Of a DNA stretch of 64,000 nucleotides, positions 37,630 through 50,161 are shown one piece after another. The notes beneath the pieces were generated by a model. That model made no database searches. It had not been told where the DNA came from and was given only the letters and a program-made list of their open reading frames with translations. The DNA lies in contig NZ_QJRP01000001.1 of NCBI RefSeq assembly GCF_003205295.1, positions 1 to 64,000 of the forward strand, given 5' to 3'. Numbering within the stretch: position 1 is the stretch's first letter; each line of letters begins with the position of its first letter. Origin of the DNA: Pseudomonas mosselii (GTDB lineage: Bacteria > Pseudomonadota > Gammaproteobacteria > Pseudomonadales > Pseudomonadaceae). Both the position numbers and the translations under genes were made by a program.

Positions 37630-38010
37630 ACTGGCAGAAATGCCAGGTACGGCAGGTACTGCCGAGGTGGTCGATGAGGCTTTTCAGCGGGGCGGCAGCA
37701 GGCTGCACACCAGCTCCACCAAATCGGCGAAGGTGGTGTAAGTGCGAATCTGCCGAGGGATGGAGATGCTGAATGTCTCTTCGACGATGGCTTGCAGTTC
37801 GACCACGTCGAAGCTGTCGGCGCCCAGCTCGTCCAAGGTGACGTTCGGCTGGATCCGGTGCAGGCTCTGTTCGAGGAAGCTGGCGAGAATCCATTGCAGC
37901 TGGAAGGCGATGTAGAGGCGCGAGCGCATGCAGAGGCCGATCGTCAGAGGATGATGGTTCTCTGTACGCGGCTTTGCCGTCGGGGGCTACTGGTAGAAAT
38001 GCCAGGTGCG
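37630..38010. repeat. Short direct repeats flanking the ACP gene
   Basis: Two 22-base copies, 37630-37651 and 37989-38010, share actggYagaaatgccaggt and differ at two positions. Each contains an inverted repeat (ctggca-gaaa-tgccag in the first). One copy is before and one after the ACP gene, in the ACP-Rhs transcript or its promoter. They are not REP units. Confidence 0.6.
37684..37929 (-). CDS. Acyl carrier protein-like small protein
   Basis: An 81-residue carrier protein. The phosphopantetheine attachment Ser is in LGADSFDVVEL near residue 40, followed by the helix VEETFSISIP and the C-terminal TTFADLVELV. The first 15 residues (MRSRLYIAFQLQWIL) are longer and more hydrophobic than in housekeeping ACPs. 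No acyltransferase or synthase lies nearby. It is 120 bases upstream of the Rhs gene on the same strand, suggesting a joint transcript, but a functional link is only inferred. Confidence 0.85.
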   Translation of the reverse strand: MRSRLYIAFQLQWILASFLEQSLHRIQPNVTLDELGADSFDVVELQAIVEETFSISIPRQIRTYTTFADLVELVCSLLPPR

Positions 38011-38033
38011 CCGGGCTGGATCTTGTGCTGTCC

Positions 38034-38060
38034 CGATCGCGGGCAAGCCCGCACCCGCAG
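38034..38060. repeat. Single REP unit
   Basis: cgatcgcgggcaagcccgca with the following cccgcagg is one REP half, located between the ACP gene and the small proline-rich ORF. No inverse partner is adjacent. Confidence 0.55.
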
Positions 38061-38093
38061 GACTCGCAGGCGGCCCGTTTCCCGCAGGGTTGT

Positions 38094-38261
38094 CTATTCT
38101 CTGGCTTTCACCGGCGGATCTTCGTTCGGCGGGTCGCCCACCGTGGGCGGCACGGTCGGTTTGATCGGCAGCTCGTCCGGATCTTCCTCGGGCACCGGCG
38201 GCGGCAATGTCGGGTCGTCGATGTTCGGGTCGGGTGTCTCTGGTGGAATGGGAATGTTCAT
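38094..38261 (-). CDS. Small proline-rich acidic protein
   Basis: A 55-residue peptide rich in Pro, Asp and Glu (NIPIPPETPDPNIDDP...). The start at 38261 has gcgagg upstream; the longer frame to 38378 overlaps the glgE leader and is unlikely. Similar short Pro-rich proteins are common next to genes in Pseudomonas but have no known function. It diverges from glgE. Confidence 0.6.
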   Translation of the reverse strand: MNIPIPPETPDPNIDDPTLPPPVPEEDPDELPIKPTVPPTVGDPPNEDPPVKARE

Positions 38262-38398
38262 GGGCCTGACCTCGCGGGATGAATGAAACGGTGCTGCAGG
38301 CTTCGACCCGGCCGTGCGCCATTCGCTCATTTTTTTTGAACCCCGCCCGCCGCCATGGCTCTGAACCCTTACCGCCACCAGCCCAGGGGAGCAGGTCG

Positions 38399-40417
38399 AT
38401 GTCTGGTAAAGAGCCGTTCGAAAGCGTGCCCATGGCCAACGATCACCCGGACCAGGCCATCAGCCTGTCCCAGGCGCTGCTGGCGCCGCGCATCGTGATC
38501 GAGGACGCAAGCCCGGTGCTCGACAGCGGCACCTTCGCCGCCAAGGCGGTGCGCGGGCACAAGGTCGAGGTGACGGCCAAGGTCTACAGCGATGGCCACG
38601 ACCGCCTGGCGGTGAGCCTGAATTGGCGCCAGGCCCACAGCCGCCGCTGGCACTGCGTGGCGATGCACTCGCCGGGCAACGACCTGTGGCTGGCAGAGTT
38701 CACCCCCACCGAGCTGGGCTTGCATCTGTTCAGCATCGAGGCCTGGATCGACCCTTTCGCCACCTACTGCCACGACCTGGAGAAGAAGTACGCCGCCGGT
38801 GTGGACGTGAAGCTCGAACTGGAAGAGGGCCGTCTGCTGCTGGGCCAGGGCATCGAACGCAGCGACGGGCTGCTGCGCGAGCAGCTTGAGACCTTGCAAC
38901 AGCGCCTGGCGGATTTGCCGGTGGATGACCAGGTGATGTTGCTGCTGCACCCCGACGCGGCCCAGCTGATGGTCGAGGCCGAGCACCGCAGCTACCTCAC
39001 CCGCAGCCGCGAGTTTCCCCTGGATGTGGACCGCGAGGCGGCGCTGTTCGCCAGCTGGTACGAACTGTTCCCGCGCTCGATCACCGACGATGTCGAGCGC
39101 CACGGCACCTTCAACGATGTGCACCAGCGCCTGCCGATGATCCGCGACATGGGCTTCGACGTGCTGTACTTCCCGCCGATCCACCCCATCGGCATGAAGC
39201 ACCGCAAGGGCCGCAACAATGCCTTGCAGGCCGAGCCCGGCGACCCCGGCAGCCCCTACGCCATCGGCAGCCCCGAGGGCGGGCACGATGCCATTCACCC
39301 GCAGCTGGGCAGCCGCGAGGACTTCCGCCGCCTGGTTGTCGCCGCCGCCGAGCATGGTCTGGAGATCGCCCTGGACTTCGCCATCCAGTGCTCCCAGGAC
39401 CATCCCTGGCTCACGGAGCACCCCGGCTGGTTCAGCTGGCGTCCCGACGGCACGATCCGCTACGCCGAGAACCCGCCGAAGAAGTATCAGGACATCGTCA
39501 ACGTCGACTTCTACGCCCCCGAATCGGTGCCGAGCCTGTGGCTGGCCTTGCGCGACGTGGTGGTCGGCTGGGTGGAGGAGGGGGTGAAGACCTTCCGCGT
39601 CGACAACCCGCACACCAAGCCGCTGCCGTTCTGGCAATGGCTGATCGCCAATGTGCGCAGCCGGCACCCCGAGGTGATCTTCCTCGCCGAGGCCTTCACC
39701 CGCCCGGCGATGATGGCGCGCCTGGGGAAGGTCGGGTATGCCCAGAGCTACACCTACTTCACCTGGCGCAACAGCAAACAGGAGCTGCGCGAGTATTTCG
39801 AGCAACTCAACCAGCCGCCGTGGAACCAGTGCTACCGGCCCAACTTCTTCGTCAACACGCCGGACATCAACCCGTTCTTCCTGCAGACCTCGGGCCGTGG
39901 CGGTTTTCTCATCCGCGCCGCGCTGGCGACCATGGGCTCGGGCCTGTGGGGCATGTACTCGGGCTTCGAACTGTGCGAAGGCACGCCGCTGCCGGGCAAG
40001 GAGGAGTACCTGGATTCGGAGAAGTACGAGATCCGCCCACGCGACTTCACCCAGCCCGGCAATATCGTCGCCGAAATCGCCCAGCTCAACCGCATCCGCC
40101 GGCAGAACCGCGCCCTGCAGACCCACCTGGGGATGGTGTTTCTCAACTGCTGGAACGATCAGATCCTGTATTTCGCCAAGCGCACGCCCGAGCGTGACAA
40201 CGTCATCCTGGTGGCCATCAGCCTCGATCCGTACAACGCCCAGGAGGCCAGCTTCGAGCTGCCGCTGTGGGAGTTGGGGCTGGACGACAACGCCGACACC
40301 CAGGGCGAGGACCTGATGAATGGCCACCGCTGGACCTGGCATGGCAAGACCCAGTGGATGCGCATCGAACCGTGGCACCAGCCGTTTGGTATCTGGCGCA
40401 TCGAAAGGGCCCAGTGA
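38399..40417 (+). CDS. glgE: Maltosyltransferase GlgE (alpha-1,4-glucan:maltose-1-phosphate)
   Basis: A 672-residue GH13 enzyme that extends alpha-1,4-glucan using maltose 1-phosphate. The N-terminal domain (residues 30-190) is followed by the (beta/alpha)8 barrel, with the nucleophile Asp in FRVDNPHTKP near 400 and the acid/base Glu in FLAEAFTRP near 429. YFPPIHPIGMKHRKGRNN is typical of GlgE. The ATG at 38399 has agggg/gcagg just upstream; the open frame runs back to 38279 but without support. It is first of glgE-treS-glgB, which turns trehalose into branched glucan. Confidence 0.94.
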   Translation: MSGKEPFESVPMANDHPDQAISLSQALLAPRIVIEDASPVLDSGTFAAKAVRGHKVEVTAKVYSDGHDRLAVSLNWRQAHSRRWHCVAMHSPGNDLWLAEFTPTELGLHLFSIEAWIDPFATYCHDLEKKYAAGVDVKLELEEGRLLLGQGIERSDGLLREQLETLQQRLADLPVDDQVMLLLHPDAAQLMVEAEHRSYLTRSREFPLDVDREAALFASWYELFPRSITDDVERHGTFNDVHQRLPMIRDMGFDVLYFPPIHPIGMKHRKGRNNALQAEPGDPGSPYAIGSPEGGHDAIHPQLGSREDFRRLVVAAAEHGLEIALDFAIQCSQDHPWLTEHPGWFSWRPDGTIRYAENPPKKYQDIVNVDFYAPESVPSLWLALRDVVVGWVEEGVKTFRVDNPHTKPLPFWQWLIANVRSRHPEVIFLAEAFTRPAMMARLGKVGYAQSYTYFTWRNSKQELREYFEQLNQPPWNQCYRPNFFVNTPDINPFFLQTSGRGGFLIRAALATMGSGLWGMYSGFELCEGTPLPGKEEYLDSEKYEIRPRDFTQPGNIVAEIAQLNRIRRQNRALQTHLGMVFLNCWNDQILYFAKRTPERDNVILVAISLDPYNAQEASFELPLWELGLDDNADTQGEDLMNGHRWTWHGKTQWMRIEPWHQPFGIWRIERAQ

Positions 40418-40419
40418 TG

Positions 40420-40533
40420 GCCTTGCGCGATCCCTGTGGGAGCGGGTTCACCCGCGAACACCGGCAAAGCCGGTGCCATGCACCGCGGTGTCTGTTTCGC
40501 GGGTGAACCCGCTCCCACAGTGATCGCGCAAGG
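40420..40533. repeat. REP pair between glgE and treS
   Basis: Inverted arms of about 38 bases, ccttgcgcgatccctgtggg extending into agcgggttcacccgcgaa, and the inverse on the right. Because it is inside an operon it would form a large mRNA hairpin between the two coding regions. Confidence 0.88.
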
Positions 40534-40569
40534 CCGAGCAAGCAAATCTGCAATTGAAAGGAGTCGCAC

Positions 40570-43887
<3,318 letters not shown>

Positions 43888-43899
43888 GCCTGAAAGACC

Positions 43900-43922
43900 C
43901 TGGGGCCGCAACGCAGCCCCAG
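43900..43922 (+). other. Intergenic hairpin between treS and glgB
   Basis: Perfect stem ctggggc-cgcaacgca-gccccag, 12 bases after the treS stop and 34 bases before the glgB start. There is no T-run after it, so it looks like an mRNA stability or processing element, or a weak attenuator, more than a terminator. Confidence 0.6.
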
Positions 43923-43956
43923 CTCTATCAATGAAAACATGGAAAGGGGCAGTGAG

Positions 43957-46167
43957 ATGAATGCAACCACGCGTGACAACGGCGGCCTTCGGCAACGGGA
44001 CCTCGACGCCCTGGCCCGCGCCGAGCACGCCGATCCATTTGCCGTGCTGGGCCCCCATGGCGACGGTGCGGGCGGCCTGTTCGTCCGCGCCTTCCTGCCC
44101 AATGCCCTGAACGCACGACTGCTGGCGCGCCACGATGGGCAGGTTCTTGCCGAAATGGTGCAGGGCAGTGTGCCGGGACTGTTCACCGCGCACCTCGACG
44201 AGGCACAGGACTACCTGCTGCAGATCGGCTGGGCCGGCGGCGAGCAGGTGACCGAAGACCCGTACAGCTTTGGCCCGCAACTGGGCGACATGGACATGCA
44301 CCTGTTCGCCGAAGGCAACCACCGCGACCTGGCCGGACGCTTCGGCGCCCAGCCGACGCAGGTGGACGGCATCGCGGGCGTGTGCTTCTCGGTGTGGGCA
44401 CCCAATGCCCGGCGGGTCTCGGTGGTCGGCGACTTCAACAACTGGGACGGGCGCCGCCACCCCATGCGCCTGCGCCACAGCGCCGGGGTGTGGGAGTTGT
44501 TCGTGCCCAGGCTCGGCGTGGGCGAGACCTACAAGTTCGAGGTGCTGGGCGCGGACGGCGTGCTGCCGCTCAAGGCCGACCCCCTGGCCCGCGCCACCGA
44601 GCTGCCGCCGAGCACCGCTTCGAAGGTGGCTGGCGACCTGGCCCATGACTGGCGCGACGACCAGTGGATGGAGCAGCGCGCCCAACGGCATACCTACAGT
44701 GCCCCGCTGTCGATCTACGAACTGCACGCCGGCTCCTGGCGTTGCGAGCTGGACGATGCCGGCGAAGTCGCGCGCTTCTACAACTGGCGCGAGCTGGCCG
44801 AGCGCCTGGTGCCCTACGTACAGGAACTGGGCTTCACGCACATCGAACTGATGCCGATCATGGAGCACCCCTTCGGTGGCTCCTGGGGCTACCAGCCACT
44901 GTCGCTGTTCGCGCCGACCTCGCGCTATGGCAGCGCCGAGGACTTCGCTTTCTTCGTCGATGCCTGCCACCAGGGTGGCATCGGCGTGATCCTAGACTGG
45001 GTGCCGGCGCATTTCCCCACTGACGAGCATGGCCTTGCACGCTTCGACGGCACCGCCCTGTATGAGTATGACAACCCGCTGGAAGGCTTCCACCAGGACT
45101 GGAACACGCTGATCTACAACCTTGGCCGCAACGAGGTGCGCGGCTTCATGCTCGCCTCGGCGCTGCATTGGCTCAAGCACTTCCACATCGACGGCCTGCG
45201 CGTGGACGCGGTGGCCTCGATGCTCTACCGCGACTATTCGCGCAAGGCCGGCGAATGGGTGCCCAACCGCCACGGCGGGCGCGAGAACCTCGAGGCCATC
45301 GACTTCATCCGCCACCTCAACGGCGTCGCCGCCCACGAAGCACCGGGCGCGTTGATCATCGCCGAGGAATCCACCGCCTGGCCCGGGGTCAGCCAGCCGG
45401 TGCAGCAGGGCGGACTGGGTTTTGCCTACAAGTGGAACATGGGCTGGATGCACGACACCTTGCATTACATCCAGAACGACCCGGTGCACCGCACCTACCA
45501 CCACAACGAGATGAGCTTCGGGCTGATCTACGCCTATTCCGAGCATTTCATCCTGCCGATCTCACACGACGAAGTGGTCCACGGCAAGCATTCGCTGATC
45601 GACAAGATGCCCGGCGACCGCTGGCAGAAGTTCGCCAATCTGCGGGCGTACCTGGCGTTCATGTGGACCCACCCGGGCAAGAAGCTGCTGTTCATGGGCT
45701 GCGAGTTTGGCCAGTGGCGCGAGTGGAACCACGACCAGCAACTGGACTGGTACCTGCTGCAGTACTCCGAACACCAGGGCGTGCAGAAGCTGGTGGCCGA
45801 CCTCAACCGGCTGTACCGTGAACTGCCGGCGCTGCACGAGCAGGATTGCCGTGCCCAGGGCTTCCAGTGGCTGATCGGCGACGATGCGCACAACAGCGTA
45901 TACGCCTGGTTGCGCTGGAGCAGCCAGGGCGAGCCACTGCTGGTGGTGGCCAACTTCACCCCGGTGCCGCGGGAGGGCTACCGGATCGGCGTGCCGTTCG
46001 GCGAACGGTGGCAGGAGTTGCTCAACAGCGATGCCGGGCTATATGCCGGATCGAATGTGGGGAATCTCGGAGGGGTGGTCAGCGAGGCGATCGCCAGCCA
46101 TGGCCAGCCGTTGTCGCTGGCGCTGAACCTGCCGCCATTGGGGGTATTGGTGATGAGTCCCGCCTGA
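43957..46167 (+). CDS. glgB: 1,4-alpha-glucan branching enzyme
   Basis: A 736-residue GH13 branching enzyme adding alpha-1,6 branches to glucan made by GlgE. It has N-terminal CBM48-type domains ([22 protein letters not shown] near 150), then the barrel with ELHAGSW, the nucleophile Asp in [17 protein letters not shown] near 420 and the acid/base Glu in [13 protein letters not shown] near 473. The ATG at 43957 is preceded by ggaaagggg. It is last in the glgE-treS-glgB operon. Confidence 0.95.
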   Translation: MNATTRDNGGLRQRDLDALARAEHADPFAVLGPHGDGAGGLFVRAFLPNALNARLLARHDGQVLAEMVQGSVPGLFTAHLDEAQDYLLQIGWAGGEQVTEDPYSFGPQLGDMDMHLFAEGNHRDLAGRFGAQPTQVDGIAGVCFSVWAPNARRVSVVGDFNNWDGRRHPMRLRHSAGVWELFVPRLGVGETYKFEVLGADGVLPLKADPLARATELPPSTASKVAGDLAHDWRDDQWMEQRAQRHTYSAPLSIYELHAGSWRCELDDAGEVARFYNWRELAERLVPYVQELGFTHIELMPIMEHPFGGSWGYQPLSLFAPTSRYGSAEDFAFFVDACHQGGIGVILDWVPAHFPTDEHGLARFDGTALYEYDNPLEGFHQDWNTLIYNLGRNEVRGFMLASALHWLKHFHIDGLRVDAVASMLYRDYSRKAGEWVPNRHGGRENLEAIDFIRHLNGVAAHEAPGALIIAEESTAWPGVSQPVQQGGLGFAYKWNMGWMHDTLHYIQNDPVHRTYHHNEMSFGLIYAYSEHFILPISHDEVVHGKHSLIDKMPGDRWQKFANLRAYLAFMWTHPGKKLLFMGCEFGQWREWNHDQQLDWYLLQYSEHQGVQKLVADLNRLYRELPALHEQDCRAQGFQWLIGDDAHNSVYAWLRWSSQGEPLLVVANFTPVPREGYRIGVPFGERWQELLNSDAGLYAGSNVGNLGGVVSEAIASHGQPLSLALNLPPLGVLVMSPA

Positions 46168-46297
46168 TGGCGTCGTCGCCAGCAGAGAGAGGGTCCATAC
46201 TGAAACATCAGGACCCAAATTCATCCTTTTGCGATCAGGCCGGCGCGTCCTAGGCTATCCAACCCAGGCGCGCGCCTTTTCGTACCGGAGGTGAAGC

Positions 46298-46618
46298 ATG
46301 AACCCCACCTTGCCAATCCTGGGCCTTGGCTTGTTGCTGGCCCTGCCGCTGCAGGCAGCGCCCCTGCCAGGGCCGTTGCTAGCCGCCAATGACAGCAACA
46401 ATCCGTACAACAGCCCGATCATGCGCGCCAACCCCAACAGCCGCCAGGGCAGCGTGCCCGCCAGCCCACCGGTGCGCGGCCCCTCCACGCAACCCAACCC
46501 GCGCCCGCCGACCCTCGACAACCGCGGTATCGGCAACGGCGACAATCTGCGCCGCGAGCAGCAAACCCCGAACCTGGAACCCACCCGGCCACCACGCGAC
46601 TCCCTGCGCGTGCCGTGA
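46298..46618 (+). CDS. Small secreted Pro/Asn-rich protein
   Basis: A 106-residue protein with a clear signal peptide (ILGLGLLLALPLQAAP, cleavage near residue 21). The mature part is low-complexity, rich in Pro, Asn, Arg and Ser, with no Cys and no domain I recognise. The ribosome site ccggaggtg is strong. It lies 21 bases before the sugar dehydrogenase gene and probably shares its transcript. Confidence 0.75.
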   Translation: MNPTLPILGLGLLLALPLQAAPLPGPLLAANDSNNPYNSPIMRANPNSRQGSVPASPPVRGPSTQPNPRPPTLDNRGIGNGDNLRREQQTPNLEPTRPPRDSLRVP

Positions 46619-46639
46619 GCCCCTTCGAAGGAATCGAGC

Positions 46640-47788
46640 ATGACGCCACGCACCTGGATGATCTCCCTGGCGGCCGCCAGTCTGTTCCCCTTGTTGGCCC
46701 AGGCGGCCGTCGAGCAGCAGTTTCCCAGTGAAGAGGGGCAGCTGACCGTCAGCACCGTCGCCGACGGCCTGCGCAACCCCTGGGCCCTGGCCTTCCTGCC
46801 GGGTGACAAGGACATGCTGGTGAGCGAGCGCCCCGGCAACCTGCGCATTGTCAGCGCCGAGGGCAAGGTAGGCCCACCGTTGTCCGGCGTGCCCAAGGTG
46901 TGGGCCGAAGGGCAGGGTGGCCTGCTCGACGTGGTGCTGTCGCCTGATTTTTCCACGGATCGCACGGTGTATTTGTCGTTTGCCGAGGAAGGCCCCGACG
47001 GCAAGGCCGGGACTGCGGTCGGCCGTGGCCAGCTGTCGCAGGACCGGGCGCGCCTGGAAAATTTCACCGTGATTTTCCGCCAGCAGCCAAAGCTCTCCGA
47101 AGGCAATCACTTCGGTTCTCGGTTGGTGTTCGATCGCGACGGCTACCTGTTCATTGCCCTGGGCGAGAACAACCAGCGGCCCACCGCCCAGGACCTGGAC
47201 AAGCTGCAGGGCAAGCTCGTGCGTATCCTGCCCGATGGCGAGGTACCCAAGGACAACCCCTTCGTCGGCCGCGACAACGTGCGTCCGGAGATCTGGTCGT
47301 TCGGCCACCGCAACCAGCAGGGCGCGGCCCTGAATCCCTGGACCGGCCAGCTGTGGACCCACGAGCACGGCCCCCGTGGTGGTGACGAGATCAACATTCC
47401 GCAGCCCGGCAAGAACTACGGTTGGCCGATCGCCACCCATGGCATCAACTACTCGCTACTGCCGATCCCGGAGGCCAAGGGCAAGCATGTCGATGGCATG
47501 GTCGACCCGCACCATGTGTGGGAGAAATCGCCGGGCATCAGCGGCATGGCGTTCTACGACAGCCCGACCTTCAAGGCGTGGGACCACAACCTGTTCATCG
47601 GCGCGTTGGCGACCCAGGAATTGATCCGCCTGCAGCTTGATGGCGACAAGATCGTGCATGAAGAGCGCTTGCTGGGGGAACTCAAGGCGCGGATCCGTGA
47701 CGTGCGGGTTGGGCCGGATGGCTATGTGTATGTGCTGACCGATGCCAAGGATGGGGCATTGCTGAAGGTGGGATTGAAAGACGGTTGA
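46640..47788 (+). CDS. PQQ-dependent soluble aldose/glucose dehydrogenase-like protein
   Basis: A 382-residue periplasmic six-bladed propeller of the GSDH/YliI (Asd) family. The signal peptide ends ...LLAQAAVE near residue 23. Family motifs are DGLRNPWALAFLPG, the catalytic His region EGNHFGSRLVFDRDGYLF near 155, FGHRNQQG near 225, and LWTHEHGPRGGDEIN near 245. It probably oxidises an aldose sugar with PQQ as cofactor and calcium. The exact sugar is unknown. Confidence 0.9.
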   Translation: MTPRTWMISLAAASLFPLLAQAAVEQQFPSEEGQLTVSTVADGLRNPWALAFLPGDKDMLVSERPGNLRIVSAEGKVGPPLSGVPKVWAEGQGGLLDVVLSPDFSTDRTVYLSFAEEGPDGKAGTAVGRGQLSQDRARLENFTVIFRQQPKLSEGNHFGSRLVFDRDGYLFIALGENNQRPTAQDLDKLQGKLVRILPDGEVPKDNPFVGRDNVRPEIWSFGHRNQQGAALNPWTGQLWTHEHGPRGGDEINIPQPGKNYGWPIATHGINYSLLPIPEAKGKHVDGMVDPHHVWEKSPGISGMAFYDSPTFKAWDHNLFIGALATQELIRLQLDGDKIVHEERLLGELKARIRDVRVGPDGYVYVLTDAKDGALLKVGLKDG

Positions 47789-47850
47789 TGCCGGTGAGAG
47801 CCTGTCGCGTGGCAGTAGGCGCGTCCGCGACAAGGCGAAAGTGTCGTACC

Positions 47851-48960
47851 ATGGCTGGCATGACACCCGAATCCCTCTACCAGCAAGCACTCACCGAACG
47901 CGGTTTCTTTCCTGATCCGGCCCAGGCGGCGGCCGTCACTGCATTGCAGGCCTGCTTCGACTCCCTGGCCCAGGGCAAGCCGACCCAGGGCCTTTACCTC
48001 TGGGGCCCGGTGGGCCGCGGCAAGACCTGGTTGATGGACCTGTTCCACCGTTGCCTGCCGGTACCCGCCCGGCGCCAGCACTTCCACCACTTCATGGCCT
48101 GGGTCCACCAGCGCCTGTTCCAGCTCAACGGCACCGCCGACCCGCTCAAGGCCCTGGCCCGGGAGTTGGCCGGCGAGATCCGCGTACTGTGTTTCGACGA
48201 ACTGTTCGTCAGCGATATCGGTGACGCGATCATCCTCGGCCGGCTGTTCCAGGTGCTGTTCGACCAGGGCGTGGTGATCGTCGCCACGTCCAACCAGCCC
48301 CCCGATCAGCTGTATCGCGACGGCTTCAACCGCGAGCGCTTCCTGCCGGCCATCGCTGCCATCGAGCAACATATGCGTGTGCTGTCGGTGGCCGGAGACC
48401 AGGACCATCGCCTGCACCCGGGCGCACGGCTGCAGCGCTACTGGGTGGCACCACAGGGAGGCGGCGGGGCGCTGACGACGGTGTTCGAGCAATTGAGCCC
48501 GAACGATCCCGGCAGCGTGCAGGCCGTGCAGATCGGCTCACGCCACGTGCGGGTCGTGCGCCATAGCCCCAGCGCGCTCTGGTGCCGATTTGCCGATCTG
48601 TGCGAGCAGCCCCTGGCCGCCATGGACTTCATGGTGTTATGCGACCGTTATCCGGCCATTCTGGTAAGTGATATTCCCGCCCTGGGTGGTGTGCAGCAGG
48701 CCGGGCGTATCGCCCGTGGCACAGAGGATGGTGCAGCCCGCGTCGAGGCCGGAGATCGCGAACTGCCAACCCTGGCGCCAAAGGATGACAGCGTGCGGCG
48801 CTTCATCGCGCTGGTCGACGAGTGCTACGACCGTCGGGTGGTGTTGTACCTGGAAGCCGAGGTCCCGCTGGAAGCGCTCTACACTCAAGGGTATCTGGCG
48901 TTCCCGTATCAACGGACCCTGAGCCGGCTACGGGAGATGCAACTGCAACGCTTCGCCTGA
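47851..48960 (+). CDS. ZapE/AFG1-type ATPase (second copy)
   Basis: A 369-residue AFG1/ZapE-family ATPase. Walker A is GPVGRGKTW near residue 52, Walker B VLCFDELFVSDIGDA near 110, and VATSNQPPDQLYRDGFNRERFLP follows. It is clearly different from the copy at 3983-5056 in the region after the core. The start is placed at the ATG of MAGMTPESLYQQ (47851), with aaggcgaaag upstream; an ATG three codons later is equally possible. It precedes the DinB gene by 11 bases. Confidence 0.87.
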   Translation: MAGMTPESLYQQALTERGFFPDPAQAAAVTALQACFDSLAQGKPTQGLYLWGPVGRGKTWLMDLFHRCLPVPARRQHFHHFMAWVHQRLFQLNGTADPLKALARELAGEIRVLCFDELFVSDIGDAIILGRLFQVLFDQGVVIVATSNQPPDQLYRDGFNRERFLPAIAAIEQHMRVLSVAGDQDHRLHPGARLQRYWVAPQGGGGALTTVFEQLSPNDPGSVQAVQIGSRHVRVVRHSPSALWCRFADLCEQPLAAMDFMVLCDRYPAILVSDIPALGGVQQAGRIARGTEDGAARVEAGDRELPTLAPKDDSVRRFIALVDECYDRRVVLYLEAEVPLEALYTQGYLAFPYQRTLSRLREMQLQRFA

Positions 48961-48971
48961 AGGAGCCGACC

Positions 48972-49556
48972 ATGGAGCCGCTGTCGCATCATCTGCTGAC
49001 CCAGGCCTACAACAATGGCTGGGCCAATCACCGCCTGTACAAGGCTTGCCTGCAACTGACCCAGGACGAATTCGTCGCTCCCCGTTGCAGCTTCTTTCCC
49101 TCGATCAAGGCCACTCTCAACCACCTGTTGACAGTGGACTGGTTCTACCTGGATGCGCTGGAGTGCGAGCAGCGCGGCGCAGCGCCAGACCCGGACGCAG
49201 AACGCTTCTTCGTGCCCGAGCAACCCTTTGCCACGTGCTCCGACCTGCAAGCCCAGCAGGCCCAGGCAGACCAGCGACTGATCACTTATTGCCGGCAGCT
49301 GCGTGATGAGCAGCTCGGACGTTATGTCAGCATTGTTCGACCGCAGCGGATGCAGCATGAGTCACGCCTGCGCTTGCTGTCGCACCTGTTCGAGCACCAG
49401 ATCCATCATCGCGGACAGGTGCATGCGATGCTTAGCGATACGGCGGTCAGGCCTCCGCAACTGGATGAATTCTTCTGCGAGGAGGAGGCATCGCTGCGCG
49501 CCGAGGATTTTGCCGCCCTCGGCTGGAGCGAGGCGCAAATCTGGACGCAGCACTGA
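48972..49556 (+). CDS. DinB-family metal-binding protein
   Basis: A 194-residue four-helix-bundle protein of the DinB/YfiT type. The expected metal-binding His triad is present: one in TLNHLLTVDW near residue 48 and two in HQIHHRGQVHAML near 140. These proteins often act as thiol-dependent transferases or hydrolases; the reaction here is unknown. The ribosome site aggag is 7 bases upstream. It is coupled to the second ZapE-type gene and marks the left border of the secretion island. Confidence 0.85.
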   Translation: MEPLSHHLLTQAYNNGWANHRLYKACLQLTQDEFVAPRCSFFPSIKATLNHLLTVDWFYLDALECEQRGAAPDPDAERFFVPEQPFATCSDLQAQQAQADQRLITYCRQLRDEQLGRYVSIVRPQRMQHESRLRLLSHLFEHQIHHRGQVHAMLSDTAVRPPQLDEFFCEEEASLRAEDFAALGWSEAQIWTQH

Positions 49557-49563
49557 GCGGTGG

Positions 49564-49932
49564 TCAAGGTGTTTCTCCACCCACCAGATCGTGGGCGGCC
49601 TGGACCAGCTGCTCCAGTTGGTGGTGCACCATGGCTCGATCCATTTGCACCAGAGACTGGCGGTTCCACAGCACCTGCATGCCCGAGAGCGGATCAGCAC
49701 CGAGCACGGGCTTGCAGACGTCCTGGCAGAACAGGTTCTGCTCGCCCCAGCGCACGTCATCGATGGGGGGCTGTTCAATGAACATCAGCAACTGGTCGGC
49801 AGGGTGCTCGGTCACGTTGCACACATGGGGGCCTACCCGCAGGCTGATAACGGGTTCGAAGGCCGCAGGGGGCTCCAGCTTCAGGGCAGCGTACAGCTGG
49901 GTCAACGCGTAGTCATAGTTCGAACCTGGCAT
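49564..49932 (-). CDS. CesT-like type III secretion chaperone
   Basis: A 122-residue small acidic protein with the fold pattern of class I (CesT/SycE) chaperones: a helix (YDYALTQLYAALKL), beta strands with ISLRVGPHVCNVTEHP, and a closing helix (MDRAMVHHQLEQLVQAAHDL). The ATG at 49932 is chosen since the longer frame upstream has no family features. It is the left end of the type III island. No effector gene lies beside it, so its client is probably encoded elsewhere. A candidate ExsA box lies upstream. Confidence 0.7.
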   Translation of the reverse strand: MPGSNYDYALTQLYAALKLEPPAAFEPVISLRVGPHVCNVTEHPADQLLMFIEQPPIDDVRWGEQNLFCQDVCKPVLGADPLSGMQVLWNRQSLVQMDRAMVHHQLEQLVQAAHDLVGGETP

Positions 49933-49986
49933 GGCGAATTCTCTTCGGATGGGGGCGTCACGGTAGCGACCACGCGGCTTGTCGGG

Positions 49987-50011
49987 ATATCGGGTGTTGT
50001 CGTGTTTTTTT
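49987..50011 (-). promoter_or_regulatory. Candidate ExsA box upstream of the CesT-like chaperone
   Basis: Minus strand aaaaaaacacgacaac with cg in place of the downstream tg. It has the A-run and the GnC part of the ExsA site, but the right half is poor. A tacngt-like -10 (49960-49965) lies 27 bases from the tg position. The two boxes near pscN are much better. Confidence 0.4.
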
Positions 50012-50161
50012 AGCTGTTGGCTTCCCCTGCTTCCTGTCGCCCTACAAGTGATGGCGAAATGATACCTGTCATGTGAAGACAATCCCTGCGTCCATTCCTA
50101 GGAAAGCGCCGTAGCCTAACGCCATGTCTATACCGGTTGTAACGTCAACGACCTGGCCGGT

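Noticed and set aside
38369..40378. A 669-codon minus-strand frame opposite glgE
   Set aside because: Shadow of glgE, whose catalytic motifs are clear on the plus strand.
43900..43922. Hairpin as a full intrinsic terminator after treS
   Set aside because: The stem is perfect but there is no T-run after it, and glgB follows without its own clear promoter.
50040..50160. An ExsA box upstream of exsA
   Set aside because: I looked for an A-run with GnC and TGnnA at the right spacing on the plus strand and found none; exsA may use another promoter.
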